DNA of 20,784 bases from CAYSXS01 sp043817345 (GCA_043817345.1 JBDRGZ010000046.1:1-20784); one strand, 5' to 3'; counted from the first letter of the stretch, positions 1-6,128 are shown. The notes: a model not told the origin generated them from the sequence alone. Numbers and translations are program-made.

Positions 1-1
1 T

Positions 2-265
2 ATTCCTGTAGAAATATCTGTTTACGAAGATCGAACTTTTGATTTTAAATTAAAAACATCACCAGCAGCTGAGTTATTAAAAAAAGCAGCTAATATCAAG
101 AAAGGATCTGGAAAACCAAATTCAGAAAAGATTGGCAAAGTGACCAAGGCACAAGTTAAAGAAATTGCTGAAATTAAAATGCCAGATTTAAATGCAGTAA
201 ACATTGAAGGTGCAATGAAAATTATTGAAGGCACAGCCAGACAAATGGGTTTAACAATCACCTAG
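2..265 (+). CDS. rplK: 50S ribosomal protein uL11, C-terminal part (5' truncated)
   Basis: The frame is open from the window edge and encodes 87 residues ending at a TAG stop. It reads as the C-terminal two thirds of ribosomal protein L11: the segment P-A-A-E-L-L-K-K-A, then G-S-G-K-P-N, then a helical part with K-V-T-K-A-Q-V-K-E-I-A, and the closing G-T-A-R-Q-M-G-L. This is the rRNA-binding domain at the GTPase-associated centre of the large subunit. The first roughly 50 residues lie outside the window. It is the first gene of a rplK-orf-rplA group on the plus strand; rplK and rplA are normally adjacent, but here a membrane protein gene and two palindromic repeats separate them. Identity is firm from the motifs. 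Confidence 0.95.
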   Translation: MPVEISVYEDRTFDFKLKTSPAAELLKKAANIKKGSGKPNSEKIGKVTKAQVKEIAEIKMPDLNAVNIEGAMKIIEGTARQMGLTIT

Positions 266-305
266 TCCTCCTTCGTCCCGAGTGCTCGGGACTATGGCGG
301 ACAGG
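266..305 (-). repeat. GC-rich palindromic element, copy R1 (between rplK and the next gene)
   Basis: It starts immediately after the rplK stop codon. Read on the minus strand it has the left arm CCTGTCCGCCATAGT and the right arm ACGAAGGAGGA, shared with other copies in this window. Nested inside (277-290) is a smaller perfect hairpin, CCCGAG-TG-CTCGGG. The GC content contrasts sharply with the flanks. It could form a hairpin in the mRNA between rplK and the following gene. Confidence 0.75.
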
Positions 306-336
306 TTCTTGTGTCTTAAAAAATATTAAAATTGTA

Positions 337-377
337 TCCGCCGTAGTCCAGTAGTGACTGGTAGGGGCGGAGGCGGA
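337..377 (+). repeat. GC-rich palindromic element, copy R2 (supplies the ribosome binding site of the next gene)
   Basis: The left arm TCCGCCGTAGTC and the right arm GGGGCGGAGGCGGA match the family seen at 266-305, 7067-7111, 15518-15563, 15599-15636 and 19563-19609. The inner part CCAGT...ACTGG forms its own hairpin. The right arm ends nine bases before the ATG at 387, so its GGAGG acts as the apparent Shine-Dalgarno sequence of that gene. Confidence 0.75.
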
Positions 378-386
378 GAAATTAAT

Positions 387-827
387 ATGAAAAATCCAAT
401 CATTCGTACAATCTACCTATACCTATTTGCTTTAGTCGGTCTAGCAATGTTAATTATTGGGACATCAATGATTATTAACCTTGGCTTAAAAGCTTTGATT
501 TTTACGCAAGCTGATCAGCAAGATAGATATGCAAATCGCCCAGCTCAAGTATATTTACAAGATCCTGACATGAAAACTGTTGAACAGTTAAAGGTTTGTG
601 GTGATACATGTGAACTAACTCCTGAACAAAGAGAAAGAATTGATGATTGGTTAGTAGATTATCAAGAATGGCAAGATTCTGAAAAGAATTTAGATTCCGA
701 CAGATATATCTTACGCAATCGCCAAAGACAGGCATCAACAGCAATTTCATTAATTTTAGTTGGTTTACCTTTATGGTTGTTTCATTGGTTTACTATTAAA
801 AGAGATTTAAGAAGAAAAGAAGATTAA
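387..827 (+). CDS. small two-helix membrane protein of unknown function
   Basis: The protein has 146 residues from the ATG at 387. This start is preferred over an upstream ATG at 354 because 354 lies inside a palindromic repeat and 387 has a strong GGAGG about ten bases upstream. A hydrophobic segment spans about residues 8-32, followed by a polar extracytoplasmic or cytoplasmic region with one C-x3-C pair (V-C-G-D-T-C), then a second hydrophobic helix near 118-137 with the motif G-L-P-L-W-L-F-H-W and a basic tail R-D-L-R-R-K. That layout recalls small uncharacterised Patescibacteria membrane proteins; I cannot name a family with certainty. It sits between rplK and rplA in the same direction and is probably cotranscribed with them. 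No function can be assigned from sequence. Confidence 0.8.
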   Translation: MKNPIIRTIYLYLFALVGLAMLIIGTSMIINLGLKALIFTQADQQDRYANRPAQVYLQDPDMKTVEQLKVCGDTCELTPEQRERIDDWLVDYQEWQDSEKNLDSDRYILRNRQRQASTAISLILVGLPLWLFHWFTIKRDLRRKED

Positions 828-848
828 GAATATAATTAATTTGTGGGA

Positions 849-866
849 GCCCCGAGTGCTCGGGGC
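849..866. repeat. short perfect hairpin GCCCCGAG-TG-CTCGGGGC upstream of rplA
   Basis: An 18-base inverted repeat with 8-bp arms lies 24 bases before the rplA start. The same core (CCCGAG/CTCGGG) is nested in the repeat at 266-305 and occurs in opposite orientation inside gatB at 3851-3865. In the mRNA it would be a stable hairpin just 5' of the rplA Shine-Dalgarno sequence, so it could affect rplA translation or mRNA stability. Confidence 0.7.
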
Positions 867-890
867 GATTACCACGAAAGGAAAATATAT

Positions 891-1544
891 ATGAAAAAAC
901 AAGCTAATTTTGATAAGGATAAAATATATTCCTTAGACCAAGCTTTAAAACTAGTAAAAGAAAATGCTAGTGCAAAATTTGATGAATCTTTAGAAGTACA
1001 TATTCGTACTGGAATTGATCCAAAAAAAGGTGAACAACAAGTTCGTTCAACTTGTTCTTTACCACATGGTACTGGTAAAACTAAAAAAGTAGCAGTTTTT
1101 ACTGAAAACGAAAAAGAAGCAAAAGAAGCTGGAGCAGATGTTGTTGGTGGAAAGGATTTAATAGTAGAGATTAAGAATAAAGGAACCATAGATTTTGATA
1201 TTGCTGTTGCCACACCAGAAATGATGAGAGAATTGGCACAGATTGCTAAAGTTCTTGGACCTAAAGGTTTAATGCCTAGCCCTAAAAATGAAACTGTAAC
1301 TAAAGATGTTGCTAAAACAGTTAAAGAGTTAAAAGGTGGTAAGGTTGCTTTTAAGAATGATGAAACTTCAAACATCCATCAAGTAATTGGTAAGATTTCT
1401 TGGGATGAAGTTAAGTTAAAAGAAAATTATCAGATATTTTTAGATAATGTTGTTAAAGCAAAGCCTGCTACAATTAAAGGAACATTTGTTAGAGCAATCT
1501 CTATTTGTTCTACTATGGGTCCTGGAATTAAGGTTGTTTGTTAA
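891..1544 (+). CDS. rplA: 50S ribosomal protein uL1
   Basis: The protein has 217 residues, slightly shorter than the usual 225-235, starting at the ATG at 891 with AAAGGA eight bases upstream. An in-frame extension to 843 would pass through a palindromic repeat and is rejected. It has the L1 signature region: K-Y-S-L-D-Q-A-type N-terminus, H-I-R-T-G-I-D-P-K-K, the central D-F-D-I-A-V-A-T-P-E-M-M, then L-G-P-K-G-L-M-P-S-P-K and the C-terminal F-V-R-A-I-S-I-C-S-T-M-G-P-G. uL1 binds 23S rRNA at the mobile L1 stalk and in many bacteria represses its own operon by binding the mRNA. The usual downstream neighbours rplJ and rplL are absent here. Confidence 0.96.
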   Translation: MKKQANFDKDKIYSLDQALKLVKENASAKFDESLEVHIRTGIDPKKGEQQVRSTCSLPHGTGKTKKVAVFTENEKEAKEAGADVVGGKDLIVEIKNKGTIDFDIAVATPEMMRELAQIAKVLGPKGLMPSPKNETVTKDVAKTVKELKGGKVAFKNDETSNIHQVIGKISWDEVKLKENYQIFLDNVVKAKPATIKGTFVRAISICSTMGPGIKVVC

Positions 1545-1547
1545 TGT

Positions 1548-1597
1548 TGTCATCCTGAATGACTTTTAGTGTTGTTAAGAGTGAAGGATCTGTCATA
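1548..1597. repeat. degenerate inverted repeat of the TGTCATCCTGA type
   Basis: Just after rplA, TGTCATCCTGAATGAC at 1549 is mirrored by GTGAAGGATCTGTCA ending near 1595, giving imperfect terminal inverted repeats around a short AT-rich centre. Related units follow at 1916-1940 (GTCCTGAACTTGTTTCAGGA) and 2037-2058 (TCCCGAAATAAATTCGGGA followed by TGAC). These look like remnants of short mobile palindromes rather than coding sequence. Confidence 0.5.
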
Positions 1598-1612
1598 AAA
1601 ATAATTTATATA

Positions 1613-1646
1613 AAAAGTTCATCAATTTTTAGGTGAATTTTTTGTT
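1613..1646 (+). terminator. weak intrinsic terminator after rplA
   Basis: GTTCATC and GGTGAAT flank an eight-base AT loop (one G-T pair), and the right arm runs into TTTTTT. It is the first terminator-like structure downstream of rplA. A second hairpin, TTTGGCTA-AAAC-TAGCCAAA (1651-1670), follows, with a T-run a few bases beyond it. Confidence 0.45.
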
Positions 1647-1695
1647 TGTTTTTGGCTAAAACTAGCCAAATTGCATTTTTTACACAATTTAGGGC

Positions 1696-1724
1696 TTGAC
1701 AAGTTTTTTTATATATGTTAACTT
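1696..1724 (+). promoter_or_regulatory. promoter of the structured RNA at 1731
   Basis: A consensus -35 box TTGACA (1696-1701), a 17-base spacer and a weaker -10 box TAACTT (1719-1724) place the start of transcription near 1731. No open reading frame begins downstream before the terminator at 1841-1873, so it appears to serve a non-coding RNA. Confidence 0.6.
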
Positions 1725-1730
1725 GTAAGC

Positions 1731-1873
1731 ATAGAAGAGAATGAAACCCAAAAATTTACTGGATTATACTCTCTAATTGGTAAGAGTATCGATGCGGTTA
1801 ACCTATATTTAAACCGCATTCCAGTAAACTTTCTCTTTTTACCCCAACACTTTTTACTGTGTTGGGGTTTTTT
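1731..1873 (+). ncRNA. unidentified structured small RNA with three-way junction and intrinsic terminator
   Basis: Between a good promoter and a strong terminator lies about 110 bases that fold into one nested structure. P1 is AAGAGAA (1735-1741) with TTCTCTT (1831-1837); P2 is TTTACTGG (1755-1762) with CCAGTAAA (1821-1828). An asymmetric internal loop of 13 bases against two separates them. P2 closes a three-way junction bearing P3 (ATACTCT/AGAGTAT, 1766-1772 and 1783-1789, 10-base loop) and P4 (ATGCGGTT/AACCGCAT, 1792-1799 and 1812-1819, 12-base loop). The linkers are ATT, CG and T. The terminator follows directly. I recognise no known family: SRP RNA, 6S, tmRNA, RNase P and tRNA motifs are all absent. 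With no gene in the transcript, an independent sRNA is more likely than a riboswitch. Confidence 0.6.
1841..1873 (+). terminator. strong intrinsic terminator of the small RNA
   Basis: ACCCCAACAC (1841-1850) pairs perfectly with GTGTTGGGGT (1859-1868) across an eight-base loop and is followed by TTTTTT. It ends the structured RNA described at 1731-1873. Confidence 0.85.
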
Positions 1874-2138
1874 ATTTTGTGCTATAATTACTTTGAACAG
1901 GGAAACATTATTTTCCTGTCGTCCTGAACTTGTTTCAGGATAAAATTATATTATCCTAATAGATTATAAAATAAATTCAGTTAGAGAAAAGAAAATAGTT
2001 GAACTAAAGATTTATTAAACTAATAAGAATGTTAAATCCCGAAATAAATTCGGGATGACAAAAAGGCACAGGATGACAGAAAGAAAAAATTTGAGATTAG
2101 AATAGAATAATTTTGTGATTTAAAGTGATTATATTTAG
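1874..2138. other. non-coding stretch with degenerate repeats, no gene seen
   Basis: No plausible reading frame on either strand. It contains a TATAAT at 1883-1888 without a convincing -35 box, a small hairpin ACAGGGAAA/TTTTCCTGT (1899-1921), the inverted repeat TCCTGAACTTGTTTCAGGA (1922-1940), and the repeat TCCCGAAATAAATTCGGGA (2037-2055) followed by two AGGATGAC/GGGATGAC units. I read it as accumulated short repeats between the RNA gene and the next promoter. Confidence 0.5.
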
Positions 2139-2169
2139 AAAAAATCTGCTTTTTTTGGGCAGATTTTTT
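2139..2169 (+). terminator. intrinsic terminator or hairpin just upstream of the next promoter
   Basis: AAAAAATCTGC (2139-2149) pairs with GCAGATTTTTT (2159-2169) over a nine-base T-rich loop. The right arm ends in a T-run, so it can stop transcription entering from upstream. It overlaps the likely -35 area of the promoter at 2179, insulating the downstream gene. Confidence 0.6.
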
Positions 2170-2178
2170 GGTTTATGA

Positions 2179-2184
2179 TATAAT
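2179..2184 (+). promoter_or_regulatory. -10 box predicting a leaderless mRNA
   Basis: A perfect TATAAT lies with exactly six bases between it and the ATG at 2191, which puts the transcription start at the start codon itself. There is no Shine-Dalgarno sequence. The -35 region (TTGGGC near 2155) is weak. Confidence 0.55.
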
Positions 2185-2190
2185 TAGAGT

Positions 2191-3603
2191 ATGCATAAAA
2201 GTATTAAAATATTAATATATATTTTAATCGCCCTTACTGTCTCTGTGGGTGGATATTTTGGTGTTAGTCATATTTTACACGCTGAAGAAAATAATGACTT
2301 AATATATATTTATAATTCTGATCTGAATGAAATGAAGAAAATTGATTTATGGGGTTTAGAAGGTGGGTATGATTTATCAATAATAGATTTGGGTGGTGAT
2401 GGGAAAAGCGAGATCCTCATTGGCGCAGGTAAACAAAGTAAATCACTTTTAAAGATTTTACGTGGTGATGGTTCTCTAATTAATGAATTTTTAGTATATA
2501 ATGAGAAATTTACTGATGGAATTAATATTGCTGGTTGTGACTTTAATGGAGATGGAAAAGGTGAAATTTTAGTTGGTGCTAATAAAGGTGGGGGAGCTCA
2601 TGTAAGAATATTTGATGGATATGGAAAAACTAAGATTAATAATGGTTTTTTTGCATTTGATGAGAAAATTAAGAATGGAGTACAGATAGGTTGTGCAGAT
2701 ATTGATGGAGACAATATAGATGAAATTTTGGCTGTGGGTGGAGAAGAGATTAAACAACTTAAAATATTTAATATTAAGGCAGAATTAATTAAACAAATTG
2801 ATCTGCCTTTTGTTTCAGATAATATTGACATATCATCAGTCGATTTAGGAGGAGATGGGGTAGAGGAAATATTAATTTCTGGTGGTTTTTTAGACAAACC
2901 ACTTGTTCAGATCTATAGAGGAGATTTAAGTTTGATTAATGAATTTTATGCTTATGCTGAAAAGTTTTCTGGTGGAGTTGAAGTTTTTGGTATTGATATA
3001 GATAATGATGGAAAACAAGAAATAGTTACAGTACCAGGTTTAGGTGGAGGGCCACATTTAAGAGTTTTTGATGGTTATGGTAAAGAAAAGAAGGCGAAGT
3101 TTGTTTTTAGAGATGAATTTATTGGTGGATTGTCTCTGGGTGTAGGTGACATAGACGGAGATAATTTTAAGGAGTTTTTGGTTGCTCCTAAAAATTTACC
3201 TGTGGGGAATAAGGAGATATATAAATATATAGATATTGATGTATCAGATCAAACTTTTAAATGTTATCAAAATGGATTTTTGGTTTGTGATTTAATAACT
3301 TCAACAGGAAAACCATCAACTCCAACTAGATATGGAGAATTTACAGCCTTTTCTAAGTATCCCATGGCCTATGGTGGAGCAGATGGAATGCGTTGGGGTA
3401 TGCCATGGTTTATTGGTTTTTATACTGCTGGGGGGCTTGAAAACGGTATTCATGAGTTACCGTTCCTGAATGGTGCCAGAGAAGGCACAGGAAGTCTCGG
3501 AAGAGCTGTTTCGCATGGTTGTGTGCGTTTACAGATTGGTGATGCTAAAATTGTTTATGATTGGGTAGAAATTGATAAAACTAAAGTTATTGTTCATCTA
3601 TAA
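2191..3603 (+). CDS. membrane-anchored FG-GAP/VCBS-like repeat protein with C-terminal L,D-transpeptidase
   Basis: This is a 470-residue exported protein. Residues 1-30 form a signal or anchor helix. Residues about 35-345 hold a repeated unit with acidic calcium-loop motifs: D-L-G-G-D-G-K-S-E, D-F-N-G-D-G-K-G-E, D-I-D-G-D-N-I-D-E, D-L-G-G-D-G-V-E-E, D-I-D-N-D-G-K-Q-E and D-I-D-G-D-N-F-K-E. Two units share the tail R-I/V-F-D-G-Y-G-K. This fits an integrin-alpha-like (FG-GAP/VCBS) beta-propeller. From about 350 to the end is a YkuD L,D-transpeptidase domain: S-T-G-K-P-S-T-P-T, G-I-H-E-L-P with His 421, and S-H-G-C-V-R-L with the catalytic Cys 444. Such enzymes make 3-3 peptidoglycan cross-links or attach proteins to peptidoglycan. 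The pairing of a binding propeller with a cross-linking domain suggests cell-envelope anchoring (inference). It is transcribed from its own leaderless promoter. Confidence 0.9.
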   Translation: MHKSIKILIYILIALTVSVGGYFGVSHILHAEENNDLIYIYNSDLNEMKKIDLWGLEGGYDLSIIDLGGDGKSEILIGAGKQSKSLLKILRGDGSLINEFLVYNEKFTDGINIAGCDFNGDGKGEILVGANKGGGAHVRIFDGYGKTKINNGFFAFDEKIKNGVQIGCADIDGDNIDEILAVGGEEIKQLKIFNIKAELIKQIDLPFVSDNIDISSVDLGGDGVEEILISGGFLDKPLVQIYRGDLSLINEFYAYAEKFSGGVEVFGIDIDNDGKQEIVTVPGLGGGPHLRVFDGYGKEKKAKFVFRDEFIGGLSLGVGDIDGDNFKEFLVAPKNLPVGNKEIYKYIDIDVSDQTFKCYQNGFLVCDLITSTGKPSTPTRYGEFTAFSKYPMAYGGADGMRWGMPWFIGFYTAGGLENGIHELPFLNGAREGTGSLGRAVSHGCVRLQIGDAKIVYDWVEIDKTKVIVHL

Positions 3604-3607
3604 ATTT

Positions 3608-3742
3608 ATGAAAATGAAAATTAAAAAAATTTATTCAGATGCAATTATTCCTAGCTATCAAAGAGAGGGTGATGCTGCCATGGATTTATATTCATACAAT
3701 AATTTATGGGCTTTTTTTATTTTTCAATCTATGATAAACTAA
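3608..3742 (+). pseudogene. dut: 5' remnant of a dUTP diphosphatase gene
   Basis: Five bases after the preceding stop a 44-residue frame opens. Its first about 30 residues are recognisable as the start of a trimeric dUTPase: K-I-K-K-I-Y, then A-I-I-P-S-Y, then motif 1, G-D-A-A-M-D-L-Y-S. After Y-S-Y the sequence loses all similarity and runs into N-N-L-W-A-F-F-I-F to a TAA at 3740. Motifs 2-5, including the catalytic and uracil-binding residues, are missing, so it cannot be active. A functional dut would be about 145 residues. The gene seems to have been cut by a deletion that joined its head to the gatB promoter region, or its head may be a leftover from rearrangement. It overlaps the gatB promoter region. 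Confidence 0.75.
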
Positions 3743-3746
3743 AAAT

Positions 3747-5255
3747 ATGAAATATAAACCAACAATCGGCTTAGAAATTCATGTAGAGTTAAAAACCAAA
3801 ACTAAGATGTTTTGTAATTGTTTAAATGAAACATGGAAAATTGGTCTTGACCCCGAGCACTCGGGATTAGAACCTAATAAAAATACATGTCCAGTATGTT
3901 TAGCACATCCTGGCACTTTACCAGTGATTAATATGGATGCTGTTAAAATGGTTATAAAAGCTGGGCTGGCTTTAGGTTGTAAAATTAGAGAAAAATCTAA
4001 ATTTGATCGTAAACAATATTTTTATCCAGATTTACCTAAAGATTATCAAATTTCACAATATGATAAACCTTTATGTGAAAATGGGCGTATTATAATCAAT
4101 GATAAGGAAATTGGAATTACACGCATTCATCTAGAAGAAGATACTGGCAAATTAACACATGTGGATGATGGTAGTCTTGTTGACTATAACAGAGCAGGAG
4201 TTCCTTTAATGGAAATGGTTTCAGAACCAGACATTGAATCTGGATCTGAAGCTAAAGAATTTTGCCAGGAATTACAAAGAATATTTCGTGAACTTGATAT
4301 TGCTGATGCAGAAATGCAAAAAGGACAAATGAGGTGTGAAGTAAATATTAGTGTTAGTGATAGTGATAAATTAGGAACTAAAGTAGAAATTAAAAATCTC
4401 AACTCTTTTAAGGCGGTTGAGAGGTCTATAGATTATGAGATAATTAGACAGTCTAAAGAATTAGATGCAGGAAAAGAAATTATTCAGGAAACACGTGGTT
4501 GGGATGAAGCTAAGGGAGAGACATTTGCACAGAGGATTAAAGAGGGTTTTGCAGATTATAGGTATTTCCCAGAACCAGATTTACCGCCAATGAATTTTAC
4601 AAAAGATTCAGAGATTAATATAGAAGAAATTAAACGTGAATTACCAGAATTGCCACAAGGTAAGAGAAATAGGTTTGTATATGAATACGGGTTTAGATTA
4701 GCAGACGCTAAGGTTATAACATCAAATCCTGATTTAGCAGATTATACAGAGAATGTAGTTTCTGAATTAAAGCGTTGGTTAAATGATATACCAGAGATCG
4801 AAGGGGAAGGAAATAAGATTTGGAATGAACAGCAACCAAAACTTACAAAATTAGTATCAGGATGGTTAGTTAATAAACTGGGTGGTTTATTAACTGGTCG
4901 TAAATTAAGCTATGTAGATAATACAATTTCAGCTGAAAACTTTGCTGAGTTTATTACCATGTTATTTATTAATAAAGTTTCTACAAAAAATGCAAACGTT
5001 CTTTTAGAACGTATGTTAGAAACTGGGGGAGACCCATCGAATATTTTAGAAGATGAAGATTTATCTTCAGGTGATTTAGATTTAGAAAAATTAGTTGACG
5101 AAGTGATAAATAAAAATCAAAATGAAGTGGAACAATTTAAGGCAGGTAAGACAATTTTATTAAAGTTTTTTATTGGACAGATAATGAAAGAATCTAAGGG
5201 TAAGGCAGATCCTGTTGAAACAGAAAACTTATTGATTCAGAAACTTTCTAATTAA
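3747..5255 (+). CDS. gatB: Asp-tRNA(Asn)/Glu-tRNA(Gln) amidotransferase subunit B
   Basis: This 502-residue subunit of GatCAB converts misacylated Glu-tRNA(Gln) and Asp-tRNA(Asn) to Gln- and Asn-tRNA. GatB is the kinase and tRNA-binding subunit. It shows I-G-L-E-I-H-V-E-L, C-P-V-C-L-A-H-P-G-T-L-P-V-I-N, D-R-K-Q-Y-F-Y-P-D-L-P-K-D-Y-Q-I-S-Q-Y, H-L-E-E-D-T-G-K, D-Y-N-R-A-G-V-P-L-M-E and R-Y-F-P-E-P-D-L-P-P, then a C-terminal helical YqeY-like tail. C-x-C and C-P-x-C cysteines near residues 23-50 could form the zinc site of bacterial GatB. Between M-F-C-N-C and E-P-N are about ten extra residues (W-K-I-G-L-D-P-E-H-S-G-L) relative to typical GatB, and part of them is encoded by a palindrome. gatA and gatC are not adjacent. 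The gene ends 27 bases inside the convergent miaA 3' end. Confidence 0.96.
   Translation: MKYKPTIGLEIHVELKTKTKMFCNCLNETWKIGLDPEHSGLEPNKNTCPVCLAHPGTLPVINMDAVKMVIKAGLALGCKIREKSKFDRKQYFYPDLPKDYQISQYDKPLCENGRIIINDKEIGITRIHLEEDTGKLTHVDDGSLVDYNRAGVPLMEMVSEPDIESGSEAKEFCQELQRIFRELDIADAEMQKGQMRCEVNISVSDSDKLGTKVEIKNLNSFKAVERSIDYEIIRQSKELDAGKEIIQETRGWDEAKGETFAQRIKEGFADYRYFPEPDLPPMNFTKDSEINIEEIKRELPELPQGKRNRFVYEYGFRLADAKVITSNPDLADYTENVVSELKRWLNDIPEIEGEGNKIWNEQQPKLTKLVSGWLVNKLGGLLTGRKLSYVDNTISAENFAEFITMLFINKVSTKNANVLLERMLETGGDPSNILEDEDLSSGDLDLEKLVDEVINKNQNEVEQFKAGKTILLKFFIGQIMKESKGKADPVETENLLIQKLSN
3851..3865. repeat. short palindrome CCCCGAGCACTCGGG inside gatB
   Basis: This is the reverse-complement form of the hairpin core found at 277-290 and 849-866, here in frame within gatB and encoding D-P-E-H-S-G. 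The surrounding residues are a local expansion compared with typical GatB. Confidence 0.65.
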
Positions 5256-6128
5256 TTTATTGGCTTGAGTTTTATTTTTAACCCAATTAATGTTTCTATC
5301 TCGTTTAAACCAGGTCATTTGTCTTTTAGCAAATTGATGAGTGTGAGTTTTAATAAGTTGAATAGTCCCGCTTAGCGGGATTGTTTTTTTGTTTAAATAA
5401 TCTATTATTTCTGTATAACCAATAGTTTCTAGGGGTGCTGATTTTCTACCATATTTTTTTATTATTTTTTCAGTTTCTTTAATTAATCCTGTTTTTATCA
5501 TTTCATCTACTCTCTTGTTTATTTTTTTATTTATTTCTTCTCTAGGAAAAGTTAGGCCAATCTGTAAAACATTAAAGAGTGGTTTACTTTGCTTACGACG
5601 ATAAGTTGAAAACTTTTGTCCATTTAAACAAACTTCGAGAGCTCTTTCTAGCCTTCGAGGGTTATCTGTGTCTATAAATTTTAAAGATTCTCTATCAAGC
5701 TCCATTAATAGCTTTATTTGTTCATTTTTGTCTAGTTTATTTATTTTCTCTCTTATTTTCTTGTCTGGCTTAACTGGTGGTATTTGATAGTTGTCTATAA
5801 TTGATGAGATGTATAATCCGGTTCCACCAACAAGAAAGGGGATTTTATTTCTTTTTGTTATATCTTTGATTGTCTTTAAAGCTTTTCTTTTGTATTTTAC
5901 TAGATTATAGTTAGTATTTGGATTAACAACATTAATTAGGTGGTATTTAATCTTTTTATATTCTTTCATGTCCTTACCAGTACCTATGTCCATCCCTTTA
6001 TATATCTGTCTAGAATCTGCAGAAACTATCTCACCATTAAATTTAGATGCCAAATCAACTGCTAGTTTTGTTTTTCCTGTAGCAGTTGGTCCTAAAATGA
6101 CTATTAATTTTGGCGACTTTACAAACAT
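5229..6128 (-). CDS. miaA: tRNA dimethylallyltransferase (MiaA)
   Basis: At 299 residues it has the typical length. MiaA transfers a dimethylallyl group from DMAPP to N6 of A37 in tRNAs that read codons starting with U. The P-loop G-P-T-A-T-G-K-T (13-20) is followed by A-D-S-R-Q-I-Y-K-G-M-D-I-G-T-G-K with the conserved Asp 38, and then by G-G-T-G-L-Y-I-S-S-I-I. Further motifs are N-P-R-R-L-E-R-A-L-E and the C-terminal H-Q-F-A-K-R-Q-M-T-W-F-K-R. It is the last gene of the miaB-small ORF-miaA group. The methylthiotransferase that acts on its product is encoded about 200 bases upstream. Its 3' end overlaps the convergent gatB by 27 bases, and the gatB terminator palindrome is read through as I-P-L-S-G near residue 250. 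Confidence 0.95.
   Translation of the reverse strand: MFVKSPKLIVILGPTATGKTKLAVDLASKFNGEIVSADSRQIYKGMDIGTGKDMKEYKKIKYHLINVVNPNTNYNLVKYKRKALKTIKDITKRNKIPFLVGGTGLYISSIIDNYQIPPVKPDKKIREKINKLDKNEQIKLLMELDRESLKFIDTDNPRRLERALEVCLNGQKFSTYRRKQSKPLFNVLQIGLTFPREEINKKINKRVDEMIKTGLIKETEKIIKKYGRKSAPLETIGYTEIIDYLNKKTIPLSGTIQLIKTHTHQFAKRQMTWFKRDRNINWVKNKTQANKLIRKFLNQ
5366..5390 (+). terminator. intrinsic terminator for gatB, embedded in the antisense miaA coding region
   Basis: TCCCGC (5366-5371), a three-base loop and GCGGGA (5375-5380) are followed by TTG and TTTTTTT. It points along the plus strand and sits 110 bases downstream of the gatB stop. On the minus strand the same bases encode I-P-L-S-G in MiaA. 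It is the only terminator-like signal that could end the gatB transcript nearby. Confidence 0.6.

Noticed and set aside
843..890. N-terminal extension of rplA to an upstream start at 843
   Set aside because: It would translate a palindromic repeat, while the ATG at 891 has a good Shine-Dalgarno sequence and begins where L1 proteins begin.
869..1375. 168-codon open frame on the minus strand opposite rplA
   Set aside because: It is an antisense shadow of a conserved ribosomal protein gene and has no family features of its own.
1731..1873. Purine-type riboswitch or L10 leader
   Set aside because: The three-way junction recalls a purine aptamer and the position recalls the rplJ leader, but the conserved junction bases are absent and no gene follows the terminator.
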